Of a stretch of DNA of 64,000 bases, positions 1 through 8,544 are shown piece by piece. Made by a program: the position numbers and the translations under genes. The stretch lies in NCBI RefSeq assembly GCF_903819435.1, contig NZ_CAIJDP010000068.1, positions 1 through 64,000 of the forward strand. Direction: 5' to 3'. The notes below the pieces were generated by a model. It did not search any database, had not been told where the DNA came from, and saw nothing but the letters and a program-made list of their open reading frames with translations. The stretch comes from Flavobacterium salmonis. GTDB taxonomy: Bacteria > Bacteroidota > Bacteroidia > Flavobacteriales > Flavobacteriaceae. Each line of letters begins with the position of its first letter. The stretch's first letter is position 1.

Positions 1-723
1 AATGGCCGTAAAGATTATCTATTTGCTCTAAAGCAGGAATACCAGATGTATCAAAATCTGCAAAATCAGATCAAAGACTGCGATATAGAAATAAAAAAAA
101 TACTCCAAGACCAGATTGATAGCGACAACAATAAAAAACAACATTACACGGATCCGAAAATTCACAAAAGAGTCAATAAAAACACACCTAAAAATATTGA
201 TTTAAACCTGATGGGTTATCAATACTTCGAAGGAGTAGATTTGTTAAAAATAGAAGGATTTAGCCATCAAACCTTACTTACATTAATGAGCGAAGTAGGT
301 TTAGAAGGGATCAAAAAATTCGGCACAGCCAAACAATTTTCCAGTTGGCTCAGACTTACTCCAAACAATAAAATAAGCGGTGGAAAAGTACTCAGCAGTC
401 GCGTGCCAAAAGGGAGTAATCGCTTGAAAATAGCCTTACGAAATGCTGCCAATGCCATCGGGAATTTAAAAGAATCAACACCTCTGAGAAACTTTTTTCA
501 TCGAATTAATTTTCGAAAAGGAAGAGTGTCTGCCATAAGTGCAACAGCAAGAAAATTAGGTATAATCATTTGGAATATGATTGTCAAAAATACCTCATAC
601 TATAATCCAGAAAATTACTTATATTTAGACGAAAAAAGAAAACTAACGGTACAAAAAAGAATACAAAAACAAATGGAAAAACATCAATTCAAAGTCGATG
701 ATTTTAACTTTATAACCATTTAG
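1..723 (+). CDS. IS110-family transposase, 3' part (runs off the window start)
   Basis: The frame is open from base 1, so the ATG at 46 is internal and the true start lies outside the window. The visible 240 residues hold a charged coiled-coil-like linker followed by a Transposase_20-type C-terminal domain: a helix-hairpin-like part (EGFSHQTLLTLMSEVG), the FSSWLRLTPNN segment, and a basic tail rich in Arg and Lys. IS110 transposases pair an N-terminal DEDD RuvC-like domain, not visible here, with this C-terminal domain and act with a guiding RNA from the element's flank. No terminal inverted repeat is seen downstream, as expected for the family. It marks the left edge of an accessory patch. 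Confidence 0.85.
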   Translation, partial: NGRKDYLFALKQEYQMYQNLQNQIKDCDIEIKKILQDQIDSDNNKKQHYTDPKIHKRVNKNTPKNIDLNLMGYQYFEGVDLLKIEGFSHQTLLTLMSEVGLEGIKKFGTAKQFSSWLRLTPNNKISGGKVLSSRVPKGSNRLKIALRNAANAIGNLKESTPLRNFFHRINFRKGRVSAISATARKLGIIIWNMIVKNTSYYNPENYLYLDEKRKLTVQKRIQKQMEKHQFKVDDFNFITI

Positions 724-761
724 TTTTTAGATATCTATAAAACGTTAGTTAGAAGCATAAG

Positions 762-1310
762 ATGAAACAATACACAAACATATCCTCAGTTGACTATATA
801 AATAATTTGACATTTGACTATGTTGAGATGTATTCATTTCAGCGAGGAACGGAGTTTGAAGAAAGCAATAAGACAAGTCGACCAGAATATGAGAAGTTAA
901 AGATTAGAAAAGAAAAGCGTAACGATTTGACAATCCTCGAAAAAAAGCGATATTATGAATTGCACCAACTTTTTGGATTTACACAATATTTAATCGATGA
1001 TAAAGGACAATTTCATCCTTCTAGCACAAAGACAAACACTTTTAAAGCGACTGACCCTCAAATAAACATACTGAAAAACATCTTGCGGACTGAAATTGTA
1101 GACGTACCATCTTGGATGTGTGCCCCTATTTATCGTGATGCAATAGTTTTTTATGACAAATTGAACCGAATCATATCTACTTTAAATATCTGTTTAAGTT
1201 GTGAATATATGGAAACGAAAATGTTTTGTCACATAAATGGAGACAATAAAACTTATGACTTGCTAAGGCAATTTTTTATTGAACTGGGACACAAAATTGA
1301 AGATAGATAA
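762..1310 (+). CDS. Hypothetical protein, 182 aa
   Basis: I do not recognise this protein. It has no signal peptide or membrane segment and looks soluble. The first half is charged and rich in Glu, Lys and Arg; the second half is more hydrophobic, with a CLSC pair near residue 145 and a helical end (LLRQFFIELGHKIE). It starts 38 bp after the IS110 transposase and shares no operon logic with it. It is the first of several orphan genes between 0.7 and 2.9 kb that look like accessory cargo. Start ATG 762 was chosen because it is the first Met of the open frame. Confidence 0.6.
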   Translation: MKQYTNISSVDYINNLTFDYVEMYSFQRGTEFEESNKTSRPEYEKLKIRKEKRNDLTILEKKRYYELHQLFGFTQYLIDDKGQFHPSSTKTNTFKATDPQINILKNILRTEIVDVPSWMCAPIYRDAIVFYDKLNRIISTLNICLSCEYMETKMFCHINGDNKTYDLLRQFFIELGHKIEDR

Positions 1311-1619
1311 ATACCAGCTGGTAACAGCTACAACGGATTTGGGCAGTTGGCTTAATGGAAAAAAGGTTTTGAGAAGGGAAAAGTGAAATGGGAAACAAAC
1401 GTAATTAAGATTCTAGGAAAACCAAAAATTGGAAAACCCGAAATTAGAGCTCTTCAATACAATAATCTAACAATTACAATTTCGTACGGAAAACATGATT
1501 TTGCAGTAGTCAATATTGAAACGGGAGAAATTAAATTTCACGGAGCAGACTAATAACAACTATCGCCAGCAGCGGCAATATCTGCCAACGAAGGTGAATT
1601 CAATAACTTAATATAACAA
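1311..1619. other. Gap with fragments of accessory genes
   Basis: This 309-bp gap has no full-size gene. It contains a short open frame (1383-1553, listed separately) and two GC-richer segments, around 1315-1350 and 1551-1595, that stand out against the AT-rich surroundings and begin with TAACAGCTAC and TAACAACTAT. Such short GC-richer stretches beside orphan genes look like junctions of shuffled cassettes. Confidence 0.4.
1383..1553 (+). pseudogene. Short open frame, probable gene remnant
   Basis: A 56-codon frame opens with GTG at 1383, directly after a stop at 1353-1355 and nine further codons, and ends at a TAA at 1551. The peptide has a plausible beta-rich composition (LTITISYGKHDFAVVNIETG) rather than random AT-rich translation, so it may be the 3' end of a longer gene that lost its start. 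I do not recognise the family. Confidence 0.3.
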
Positions 1620-2342
1620 ATGATTAAATTAAAAATTATTACTCGCTCATTTATATACTTTACTTCAGTTTTGCTTTTATCAGCTTATACTGTTGGAATA
1701 ACGGATAATCAAATAATTATAAAAGAAAAAAAACAAAGCATCTCAATTGTTCCGGGAATATATGAGTTTCAGACGAGTTGGCTTCAATCAACTGCTAATT
1801 TTAAATCCGATGGAACTTTTGAAATGAGTTACACATTAAGTGACAAACACGAAACTTCTGGAACTTGGACTATTAAGAAAGACATATTGATTCTAAAAAA
1901 CGATGATAAATTCCCTGCCAATAAAAAATGGCTCATTAGGGATGAAAAACTTTATCCAATATTAAAATCATCAAAAGAATATGATATGAATTATTACTAC
2001 ATTTTACAAAAACAACCTACCGAAAAAGTAAATTATTCCTCATTGAAGAATTGTAAATTGAAATATTCTGATATTGATGATAATTCAACTTACATAATTA
2101 TTAAAGACAATATACATACTGAGTTTCCAAATGGTGGCAAAAACTATATTAAATCAAAACTGGAATGGATAAATAATTTTGAGTACAATGCAACAGTAAT
2201 CGAATTAACAGCTAGCGATTTATCTTTTAAAGTTGGTGATAAGATAAATGTGAAATTTGATAAAATTGATAATGAAACTTTTTATTACACAGCGAGTTTT
2301 GAGGGTAATATAGTAACAGGGAAATTCAAAATCATTAATTGA
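1620..2342 (+). CDS. Hypothetical exported protein with lipocalin-like pattern, 240 aa
   Basis: The N-terminus has Lys/Arg residues followed by a hydrophobic stretch (FIYFTSVLLLSAYTVGI), consistent with a signal peptide or membrane anchor. Residues about 45-90 alternate in beta-strand fashion: GIYEF, a strand ending in SDGTFEMSY, then SGTWTIKKDILILK. This is the pattern of small lipocalin-like or DUF4488-type exported proteins of Bacteroidota, but I cannot assign a named family. The second half is again beta-rich. It stands alone between two gaps, same strand as its neighbours, and is probably part of the accessory patch. Confidence 0.6.
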   Translation: MIKLKIITRSFIYFTSVLLLSAYTVGITDNQIIIKEKKQSISIVPGIYEFQTSWLQSTANFKSDGTFEMSYTLSDKHETSGTWTIKKDILILKNDDKFPANKKWLIRDEKLYPILKSSKEYDMNYYYILQKQPTEKVNYSSLKNCKLKYSDIDDNSTYIIIKDNIHTEFPNGGKNYIKSKLEWINNFEYNATVIELTASDLSFKVGDKINVKFDKIDNETFYYTASFEGNIVTGKFKIIN

Positions 2343-2344
2343 TA

Positions 2345-2391
2345 TCCTGCGTTCTCCGAAGTGTTCTCATAAAACTGCGCAAATAAATTCG
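2345..2391. repeat. Intergenic repeat, copy 1
   Basis: About 45 bp starting ATCCTGCGTTCTCCGAAG right after the stop of the exported protein. It matches a second segment at 3077-3124 at roughly three quarters of positions, sharing the CGTT-TCCGAAG-GTTCT core and a following GCG-A-TA part. Both follow orphan genes. Confidence 0.5.
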
Positions 2392-2463
2392 ATTATGGAA
2401 AACCGTAAGATATGTGATTAAAATTAGGGCTAACTTTGAACACTATTAATTTAAAACATAAAA

Positions 2464-2853
2464 ATGAAAAAGATATTTTTAATAATAATTATTGTTTTTG
2501 TTTCATGCAACAAAAAGGAATTACCTTCTAATGTCTCAATGGCGTTACATGAGTTGGATGATTTTGAAAAAATATGTAGAGATTATGACAGTTTGGTAAA
2601 TACATTAGATGAATCAAAAATCAATACTTTACCACTAGATTCTTTAGATAATATAATTGTTAGATTAAATGTTAATCGTGAGATGCTTGAAGAAAGGGAA
2701 AATAAAGTAGAAGAGTTTCTAAAATATAATCCCGAACTTTCAGATTATGATGAAATTAAGAACAGAAAAACAAATTCACTTATTGATATTAATGAAAATT
2801 ACAGTTTGATCTTAAAAAGGCATGCTGATCTAAAATATAAAAGAGACCGTTAA
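2464..2853 (+). CDS. Small lipoprotein, 129 aa
   Basis: The first 15 residues (MKKIFLIIIIVFVSC) form a short signal peptide ending in a lipobox-like FVSC, so Cys15 is the likely lipidated residue. The mature part is about 115 residues, acidic and predicted helical, with heptad-like Leu spacing (LDSLDNIIVRL, REMLEERENKVEEFL). No enzyme motif is seen and I do not recognise a named family. It would sit on the periplasmic face of a membrane. A hairpin terminator follows 30 bp downstream, so the gene is probably its own unit. Confidence 0.65.
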   Translation: MKKIFLIIIIVFVSCNKKELPSNVSMALHELDDFEKICRDYDSLVNTLDESKINTLPLDSLDNIIVRLNVNREMLEERENKVEEFLKYNPELSDYDEIKNRKTNSLIDINENYSLILKRHADLKYKRDR

Positions 2854-2883
2854 TAAATTTGTTATTCTTTTAATAATATAAAC

Positions 2884-2907
2884 CGTTCAGAGATGAGCGT
2901 TTTTTTT
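2884..2907 (+). terminator. Rho-independent terminator after the small lipoprotein gene
   Basis: A six-base-pair stem CGTTCA / TGAGCG (one G-U) with a GAGA tetraloop is followed by eight T residues. Confidence 0.6.
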
Positions 2908-3076
2908 GTGGTTTAATCCTAGCCGCAATCTTACCGTTATAAATATCATTAATGATTTTAAATGATTTGTTTTGCTACCTGTTACGCGTGACAGTTCAAA
3001 TTATTATCAAAAGTAAAACAATACGCGTGCATATTTATTTGATTATCAATATTTTTCAAGTTCAATTCATAGGGTT

Positions 3077-3124
3077 AATCCGCGTTTTCCGAAGAGTTCT
3101 TTTGAAAAGCTATGCGAGTATCTC
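3077..3124. repeat. Intergenic repeat, copy 2
   Basis: Begins ATCCGCGTTTTCCGAAG and aligns with the segment at 2345-2391, with a few small indels in the 3' half. The two copies flank the small-lipoprotein gene. Confidence 0.5.
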
Positions 3125-3161
3125 CTGACTTCGCACCCATAAAATAATGTCCCAAAACAAT

Positions 3162-3183
3162 AAAGAGACTCGAAAGTCTCTTT
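3162..3183 (-). terminator. Terminator of the XRE-type regulator gene
   Basis: A perfect 9-bp stem AAAGAGACT / AGTCTCTTT with loop CGAA, 27 bp after the regulator's stop. On the minus strand the stem is followed by TATTGTTTT, a weak U tract. Confidence 0.7.
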
Positions 3184-3209
3184 ATAAAATAATATATCTT
3201 TATAAAAAA

Positions 3210-3614
3210 TTATTTATTAATCAATTTTTCAAGCCTCACCATCATTTCATCCTTCTCTTTCAACATACGCTCGTACAATGCAATTTTTTCTTCGTGTAAT
3301 TTTAGCACTTGCTCTACAGGATTAAAAGTAGGGTTATCATTTTTTTGATATCCAATACTATTATCGCCAAAAGTATTAGAAATAACATTCACCGCCTGTT
3401 CTTCATCAAAATTCTGAAAAGCTTCAACAGGAATTTTTAATACTGTAGAGATTTGTTTCAGTAGGCTGTCTTCAATTACATCTTTCTGCTCCAGTAAAGA
3501 AATTTTCTTTTGGTTCCAGTCTTCTCCCAGATCATAAGCTAATGCTTCCTGCTTTATATTAAGCATTTCTCTGAAACGTTTTACGTTTCTTCCCTGATGT
3601 ATTTTCTGTTCCAT
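3210..3614 (-). CDS. Helix-turn-helix (XRE-family) transcriptional regulator
   Basis: From the Met at 3614 the product is 134 residues. Residues about 8-62 form an HTH_XRE domain (GRNVKRFREMLNIKQEALA, then the second helix KKISLLEQ), and the C-terminal 40 residues form a helix rich in Glu, Lys and Leu that could dimerise. The frame is open for 22 more codons upstream (to 3680), but those residues are unlike the family, whose members begin just before the HTH, so I place the start at 3614. It lies downstream of the ebo cluster on the same strand, with a 9-bp inverted repeat (3721-3766) in its upstream region that could be an autoregulatory site. No target can be read from the sequence. Confidence 0.8.
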   Translation of the reverse strand: MEQKIHQGRNVKRFREMLNIKQEALAYDLGEDWNQKKISLLEQKDVIEDSLLKQISTVLKIPVEAFQNFDEEQAVNVISNTFGDNSIGYQKNDNPTFNPVEQVLKLHEEKIALYERMLKEKDEMMVRLEKLINK

Positions 3615-3720
3615 AACGAATATCAATTTTTCTAAAAGCTCAAAGATAAAGCCATTTGAATTAAAAATCCTGAATTTCAAAGATAAAAAAATATCCCGTA
3701 AAACATCCTTTTGTCAGTTA

Positions 3721-3766
3721 TTATACCAGTTATATTTATATTTTACACCACTGTTCTCTGGTATAA
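3721..3766. promoter_or_regulatory. Inverted repeat upstream of the XRE-type regulator
   Basis: Perfect 9-bp arms TTATACCAG (3721-3729) and CTGGTATAA (3758-3766) are separated by 28 bp. The spacing is about four helical turns centre to centre, so the arms could be half sites of a looped or tetrameric regulator; a cruciform is also possible. It lies about 110-150 bp upstream of the regulator start. A weak hairpin (AAACAAT / ATTGTTT, 3788-3806) between it and eboF could end the ebo transcript. Confidence 0.4.
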
Positions 3767-3823
3767 ATTATTGAAGCGTGAGATATTAAACAATCTGAAA
3801 TTGTTTTTTTAGCCCTCCCCTGC

Positions 3824-5194
3824 TTAATTTTTAAAGATAGTGTCTAATATATATTGACATACGAAGTTGCTCTCTATTTTCCCGGAAAGATTTTTTTTAC
3901 TGATAAATACTGGTTTATCCTGCTCTTTTTCAGGAATACATCCATGGGAACCGTTAACCAATTTGGCATCAAGCGGAATCACATTCATAAGAGTGCGAAA
4001 TCCCAGTTTCTTTTTAATTAATTTTAAAATAATGCGTGGTAAAATAAATTTCTTTTTAGGATCCAAAAACAATTCTACAGGATCATAACCTGTTTTTTTA
4101 TGAATTTCTACCGTTCGGGCAAAGTCAGGTGCTTTTGCATCATCCAACCAATAATAATACGTAAACCAACTATCTTGTTCTGCCACAAGTATAAGATCGC
4201 CTGCGCGTTCGTGATTGAGGTGATACTCTGTTTTTCCTGCATCATCCAATACTTTTGCTACTCCTGATATTTTTTCCAGTAGTTTTTTGAGCTCAGGAAT
4301 ATCATTTTTATTTTTTATATATACGTGAGCTATCTGATGATCTGCCAATGCAAAAGCGCGACACTCACCAGTATCTAATAATTCTAATCCTCTTTCTTCT
4401 CTAATTTCCAGATAACCATGGACGCGTAAAAACCTATTGATATGTACTGGATTTGTCACCTTGGTAATCCCATACTCAGATAAAACAATAACTTCTACGC
4501 CATTGCCTTCAAAATATTCAATTAAATCCTTACATACCTGGTCAATGGCTTTGACTTCTGTTTCAATTTTTGATGATTCAGGCTTAAATTTTTGACAGCA
4601 ATAATCTAAATGAGGCAGATAAATTAAGGTAAGTGTGGGATTGTGCCATTCATAAACCAGTTTTGATGCTTCGGCAATCCATTCACTGGAACGGATGGTT
4701 GTTTTTGGCCCCCAAAAATCAAAGAGCGGAAATACTCCTAATTGGTCTTGTAAGCGATCCCGTAAATTGGCAGGTTTTGAATACGAATCCGGTTTTTTCT
4801 GTCCATCAGCCCAATATTGTGGACGAGGTGTTACTGTAAAATCAGCGTCTGAATACATATTGTACCACCAAAACAAATTGGCACAAGTAAAGGCCGGATC
4901 AATCTTTCTTGCTAAATCCCATATTCTTGGAGATTGTATCAGCTTGTTCGACTGTTTCCACATTTTTACTTCGGCATCAGTTCTATCGTACCATCCATTA
5001 CCAACAATTCCATGTTCTGAGGGCCATTTACCTGTTAAATAAGTAGTTTGAGCTGAACAGGTAAGGGCAGGAAGTACTGGTTCGATAATACTTAAATTCC
5101 CCTTTTTCTTTTGCCACTGATGCAAAAAAAGATCGGGATTTTGAAGTAAAGTAGTTGTAAGTCCTACTACATTAATAACGACTGTTTGTTGCAT
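3824..5194 (-). CDS. eboF: EboF: nucleotide pyrophosphatase/phosphodiesterase-fold protein
   Basis: Last gene of the ebo cluster, 456 residues, 23 bp after eboE. The fold is that of alkaline phosphatase-superfamily NPP enzymes: the nucleophile segment LPALTCSAQTTYLTGKWP places the expected catalytic Thr at residue 45, followed by HGIVGNGWYD. The usual metal ligands are changed: the first Asp is replaced in the INVVGLT strand; Asp197 is kept but the His four residues on is Gln201; the usual SDH motif reads SEY (Glu240-Tyr241); His417 is kept in NGSHG. There is no signal peptide, so it is cytosolic. Its substrate is unknown; the altered ligands may be a trait of EboF as a family rather than of this copy. 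Confidence 0.85.
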   Translation of the reverse strand: MQQTVVINVVGLTTTLLQNPDLFLHQWQKKKGNLSIIEPVLPALTCSAQTTYLTGKWPSEHGIVGNGWYDRTDAEVKMWKQSNKLIQSPRIWDLARKIDPAFTCANLFWWYNMYSDADFTVTPRPQYWADGQKKPDSYSKPANLRDRLQDQLGVFPLFDFWGPKTTIRSSEWIAEASKLVYEWHNPTLTLIYLPHLDYCCQKFKPESSKIETEVKAIDQVCKDLIEYFEGNGVEVIVLSEYGITKVTNPVHINRFLRVHGYLEIREERGLELLDTGECRAFALADHQIAHVYIKNKNDIPELKKLLEKISGVAKVLDDAGKTEYHLNHERAGDLILVAEQDSWFTYYYWLDDAKAPDFARTVEIHKKTGYDPVELFLDPKKKFILPRIILKLIKKKLGFRTLMNVIPLDAKLVNGSHGCIPEKEQDKPVFISKKNLSGKIESNFVCQYILDTIFKN

Positions 5195-5217
5195 TGTTTT
5201 GGTATTAATATCTTTTA

Positions 5218-6486
5218 TTAAAGCGCATTTACATTTATAGTTTGCTCTTTTACATTATCGGTTACCCTGTTCATGACCCATTTTAATTCTCTCTCGATAG
5301 ATTTAGCCAAATCCGTTTGTAAATGAACAGGTAATACTTGCCATGTATAGGTTTCTACTTCTAAATGTCTGGTAAATTCTTTTTTGCGCCAGCTTTGCAA
5401 AATTGTTATAATATCATTTTGGGTAGATTGTAATCGTTGGTAATCCTCAACAAATATTGGGACATGAAAATGCGTGCGAAGCTCCTTAAAGTCGGTACGT
5501 TTCATGGCTTCTATTCCATTTTTTAAGTCATTAAATTTGAGAAACTCTCCATTTATCGTCTTAATTACTGCCTGATGCAAATAGGTAGGTTCGTCAAAAG
5601 TACGCAGACATTCTTGTAGTTCATCAATTGTTACATTCGCTGAAGCTGTACATTTAAGAGCTGCACTAATCTGTAATTTTCCAATCTTTAAATCGTGTTT
5701 TTCCATCTTTTGAATTACTTCTTCACTTTCTTCAAATCCAATGGCAAAATGACAAACATCATAACAAAGCTGTATATGGTTTCGCATATATTCCTGTGCC
5801 TGCAATAAGGCACAATCAAGAGTTGAAGCTAATGATACAGCACCTTCCCTGAGTAAATAATCTTCAAAAAAAGCAATATATTCATCGCTGTTTTCAATTA
5901 TACCATCGGGCTCCGGTTCAATATCCAAATGCATCATTATACCTTTAGTCTCATAAAATTCTACTAACTGAGTAACTACTTCAACTAATTGTTTTGCAGC
6001 AACTTGTTTGGCCTTAATTAAATCAACTTCAGTAGTATGCCAATACTTATAAGAGAGTGGTGAAGTCGAAATACCTCCTTCTATACCAGATGGCAAAAGT
6101 TCAGCCAAAATAGTAAAAAGTAACTGGGTATACTGCAATCTGTCGTCGCTTGTCCAATCCGGAAAATGAACTTTGTCTTTGACTGGCTCGTTATGAAAAT
6201 TTCCATACGGAAACCCATTCATCGTAAATACGTACATTTCATTGTCTAGTAACCAATCTTTAAAAATCGAAAGATTATCATCTAGCATTAATTCGGTCGT
6301 GGCTTGGTATGAAAGACGTAAACCAATTCCAAAAGGTTTATCCGGTGATACTTCTTTCTTGAGAGGAATACAATAAGTTTCTATGCTTTTAAAAACAGCC
6401 TCCCATGACTCACCTGCGTGAATGTTGGTACAATAACTTAAATGACCACTTGGACTTATTAACATACTTCGGTATTTAATTGACAA
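5218..6486 (-). CDS. eboE: EboE: TIM-barrel metabolite traffic protein
   Basis: A 422-residue protein of the xylose isomerase-like / AP endonuclease family 2 TIM-barrel class, the fold assigned to EboE. Visible barrel strands and ligand-type residues include MMHLDIEPEPDG (His and two acidic residues near 190) and LCYDVCHFAIGFEE (Asp and His near 240), which fit a metal-binding centre. Its start overlaps the 3' end of eboD by 28 bp, which suggests translational coupling. Ebo genes are required for moving the scytonemin precursor out of the cytoplasm in Nostoc, but the reaction of EboE is not known to me. The start at 6486 keeps the conserved opening LISPSGHLSYCTN. Confidence 0.88.
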   Translation of the reverse strand: MSIKYRSMLISPSGHLSYCTNIHAGESWEAVFKSIETYCIPLKKEVSPDKPFGIGLRLSYQATTELMLDDNLSIFKDWLLDNEMYVFTMNGFPYGNFHNEPVKDKVHFPDWTSDDRLQYTQLLFTILAELLPSGIEGGISTSPLSYKYWHTTEVDLIKAKQVAAKQLVEVVTQLVEFYETKGIMMHLDIEPEPDGIIENSDEYIAFFEDYLLREGAVSLASTLDCALLQAQEYMRNHIQLCYDVCHFAIGFEESEEVIQKMEKHDLKIGKLQISAALKCTASANVTIDELQECLRTFDEPTYLHQAVIKTINGEFLKFNDLKNGIEAMKRTDFKELRTHFHVPIFVEDYQRLQSTQNDIITILQSWRKKEFTRHLEVETYTWQVLPVHLQTDLAKSIERELKWVMNRVTDNVKEQTINVNAL

Positions 6487-7631
6487 AATGAATATAGATA
6501 TCGAATAGATTCGGCAATTAATGTATTATTGAGTGAATGCACCTCTTCGCCTGTTCCAATGTCACTTAATAACATAATGGTAAGCTGACCACCAAGATGT
6601 TCTCTAAACTCATCTAATCCTTTTATAACCTCATCAAGATGAGTATCAAGAATAGGGTGAGTTATGGCAAAACCTAAGGTTAAAAAACATTTTAAGATTC
6701 GATCCAGGCTGGGTTTGTCAATTTTATGTGCTAAAAAAGAATAAGTAACATCAAGTGCTATCCCTATTGCCACAGCTTCTCCGTGTGTCATTTCATAATT
6801 AGTAAGCTGCTCCATTTTATGTGCTGCCCAATGTCCAAAATCTAAAGGACGCGAAGAACCTTTCTCAAAAGGATCTCCTTTTTTAGAAATGTGATCGGTG
6901 TGTAAAGCTGCACAACGAATTATAAGTGTTTCCATAACCGGAATATCTCTATTGTTGAGTGCTTGTGCGTTTTGTTCTATCCAGTCAAAAAAAGAGGAAT
7001 CTTTAATGAGTGCCACCTTTATGGCTTCGGATATTCCGGAACGCCAATTGCGTTCACTTAAAGTCTTCAAAAAATCAGAATCATTAAGTACTGCGTATGG
7101 TGGCGCAAATGTGCCCAGAAAGTTCTTTTTGCCAAAATAATTCATGCTGTTCTTTACCCCGACACCCGAATCATTTTGAGATAAAACTGTTGTAGGTATT
7201 CGGATCAGGCGTACACCACGATGTGCAATCGCTGCAGCATATCCCACAGCATCGAGTACTGCTCCTCCTCCTATTGCTATAAGAAAAGAATGTCTGTCTA
7301 TTTTGTTATTGTTTATTAATTGCAGTACTGCTTCTATATGATCCGGACTATTCTTAACGGCTTCACCTCCCTGAACTACAAGTATATTTGCTTCGGTAAT
7401 TTCAAATTGATAATAATTAAAATAGTTGATAACCTTTGTAATAAATTGGTTTGTACAATCGACAACCCCTTTATCAATTACAATTGTTACTTTGGGCTGT
7501 TGAAAACCCGGCTCTTTTTTGATCACATCAATAAGCGATGAATTACTGACATCAAATAAGGAACGGCTAAAAATAATGTCATAATTAAATGTGACTTGAA
7601 AATTTTGCTGAAGTATATATTGGTGTTTCAT
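6459..7631 (-). CDS. eboD: EboD: 3-dehydroquinate synthase-like sugar-phosphate cyclase
   Basis: From the Met at 7631 the protein has 390 residues. It shows the hallmarks of the dehydroquinate synthase superfamily: the NAD motif GGGAVLDAVGYAAA, the substrate segment PTTVLSQNDSGVGVK, and the metal ligands Glu (SGISEAIKVALI), His (DFGHWAAHKMEQ) and His (MTHGEAVAIG), all present. It is probably an active NAD- and metal-dependent cyclase of a phosphorylated sugar, but whether the product is dehydroquinate or a different ring cannot be read. The frame is open to 7715 inside eboC, but the extra 28 residues are unlike the family, and 7631 leaves a normal 16-bp gap to eboC. It overlaps eboE by 28 bp. 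Confidence 0.88.
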   Translation of the reverse strand: MKHQYILQQNFQVTFNYDIIFSRSLFDVSNSSLIDVIKKEPGFQQPKVTIVIDKGVVDCTNQFITKVINYFNYYQFEITEANILVVQGGEAVKNSPDHIEAVLQLINNNKIDRHSFLIAIGGGAVLDAVGYAAAIAHRGVRLIRIPTTVLSQNDSGVGVKNSMNYFGKKNFLGTFAPPYAVLNDSDFLKTLSERNWRSGISEAIKVALIKDSSFFDWIEQNAQALNNRDIPVMETLIIRCAALHTDHISKKGDPFEKGSSRPLDFGHWAAHKMEQLTNYEMTHGEAVAIGIALDVTYSFLAHKIDKPSLDRILKCFLTLGFAITHPILDTHLDEVIKGLDEFREHLGGQLTIMLLSDIGTGEEVHSLNNTLIAESIRYLYSFCQLNTEVC

Positions 7632-7647
7632 TTTTTGTAAGATATAA

Positions 7648-8544
7648 TCAAGTAACTGCAAATTTTTTGGATAACAGAATGGATAATGGCAATAAAGCCA
7701 AAACAAATAACGCATAAAACAATCCTGCTGAACCTGCTACATAACTAGCATTAAGCGGAATTAATGACAGTACTCCTGTTTTTACAGCTTTTTGTATAGT
7801 AGCCGGTTGGTTGTAAATGAAGGCTTTATATTTTGCGAAAAAATTAATTCCGTACCAAAAAAGAAGAAAGGGTAATAAAATCCAAAATCTAAACCCAAGT
7901 AAGTGTCCTACATAAACAAATAGAATTACTACAATGACATCCAGCAGTAAGGCAACAAGTATAGCTGCTTTGTTATTACCTGATGCTTCTTTTTTGGCAG
8001 TAAGTGTAATGGCTGCAATAAATAAAATAGGAATAATACCGATATACCAATAATTAAAAACGGCATCGTTACTAATACTCATTCCTAAAAGCAAATTACC
8101 TCCCCGACAAAGTCCCATATTTAATGGACCTACAATAGGATAATGTTTACTTATCTTATCATAACTAAGTGCTAAAAGGCTAATAATAAATGCTAAAATA
8201 CCACTAAAAACCGATACTATAAAAGCAAGTCCAACTCCCATTAACAACATTAGGCATCCTAGTAAAATTGCCTCATTTTTGCTAACTAAACCACGAGGAA
8301 GTATTCTTTCTGGACGGTTTATGGTGTCCGATTCCAAATCAAAAATATCATTAAATACAATCCCTCCTCCATATAAACCAATGGTAGAAAATAGCAGTAA
8401 CAGCAAATCAAGTATAAAATGACTACTGCTGGTATTAAAGACTAAAACTCCAGAAATTGCAATGCCCGCAAGAATATCAGTCATTGCTGTAATGATATTT
8501 GCGGGACGCAGTAAGGTTAGTAAATAAAAAGGCTTACCAGACAT
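7648..8544 (-). CDS. eboC: EboC: UbiA-family prenyltransferase-like membrane protein
   Basis: A 298-residue protein with about eight or nine hydrophobic segments. It keeps the first Asp-rich motif of UbiA prenyltransferases, N65-D66-x2-D69-x3-D73, and a second, reduced motif in ALSYDKISKHYP. UbiA proteins move a prenyl group from a diphosphate to an aromatic acceptor in the inner membrane, so the Ebo product or its carrier may be prenylated, or the protein may bind a lipid-linked intermediate. The start codon overlaps the eboB stop (TAATG), a sign of coupling. Start 8544 is the only Met before the LTLLRPANIITA segment. Confidence 0.88.
   Translation of the reverse strand: MSGKPFYLLTLLRPANIITAMTDILAGIAISGVLVFNTSSSHFILDLLLLLFSTIGLYGGGIVFNDIFDLESDTINRPERILPRGLVSKNEAILLGCLMLLMGVGLAFIVSVFSGILAFIISLLALSYDKISKHYPIVGPLNMGLCRGGNLLLGMSISNDAVFNYWYIGIIPILFIAAITLTAKKEASGNNKAAILVALLLDVIVVILFVYVGHLLGFRFWILLPFLLFWYGINFFAKYKAFIYNQPATIQKAVKTGVLSLIPLNASYVAGSAGLFYALFVLALLPLSILLSKKFAVT

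Larger units (their letters stand above)
2854..3209. other. Gap with terminators and repeat copy 2
   Basis: This 356-bp gap holds a terminator hairpin after the lipoprotein gene (2884-2907), a stretch with two ACGCGTG-like words (around 2983 and 3023), repeat copy 2 (3077-3124) and the terminator of the regulator gene (3162-3183). No open frame of interest is seen on either strand. Confidence 0.5.

Noticed and set aside
724-2400. Integron with attC sites
   Set aside because: The orphan genes and GTTAG-like words suggested it, but I see no consistent attC core pairs and no integrase in the window.
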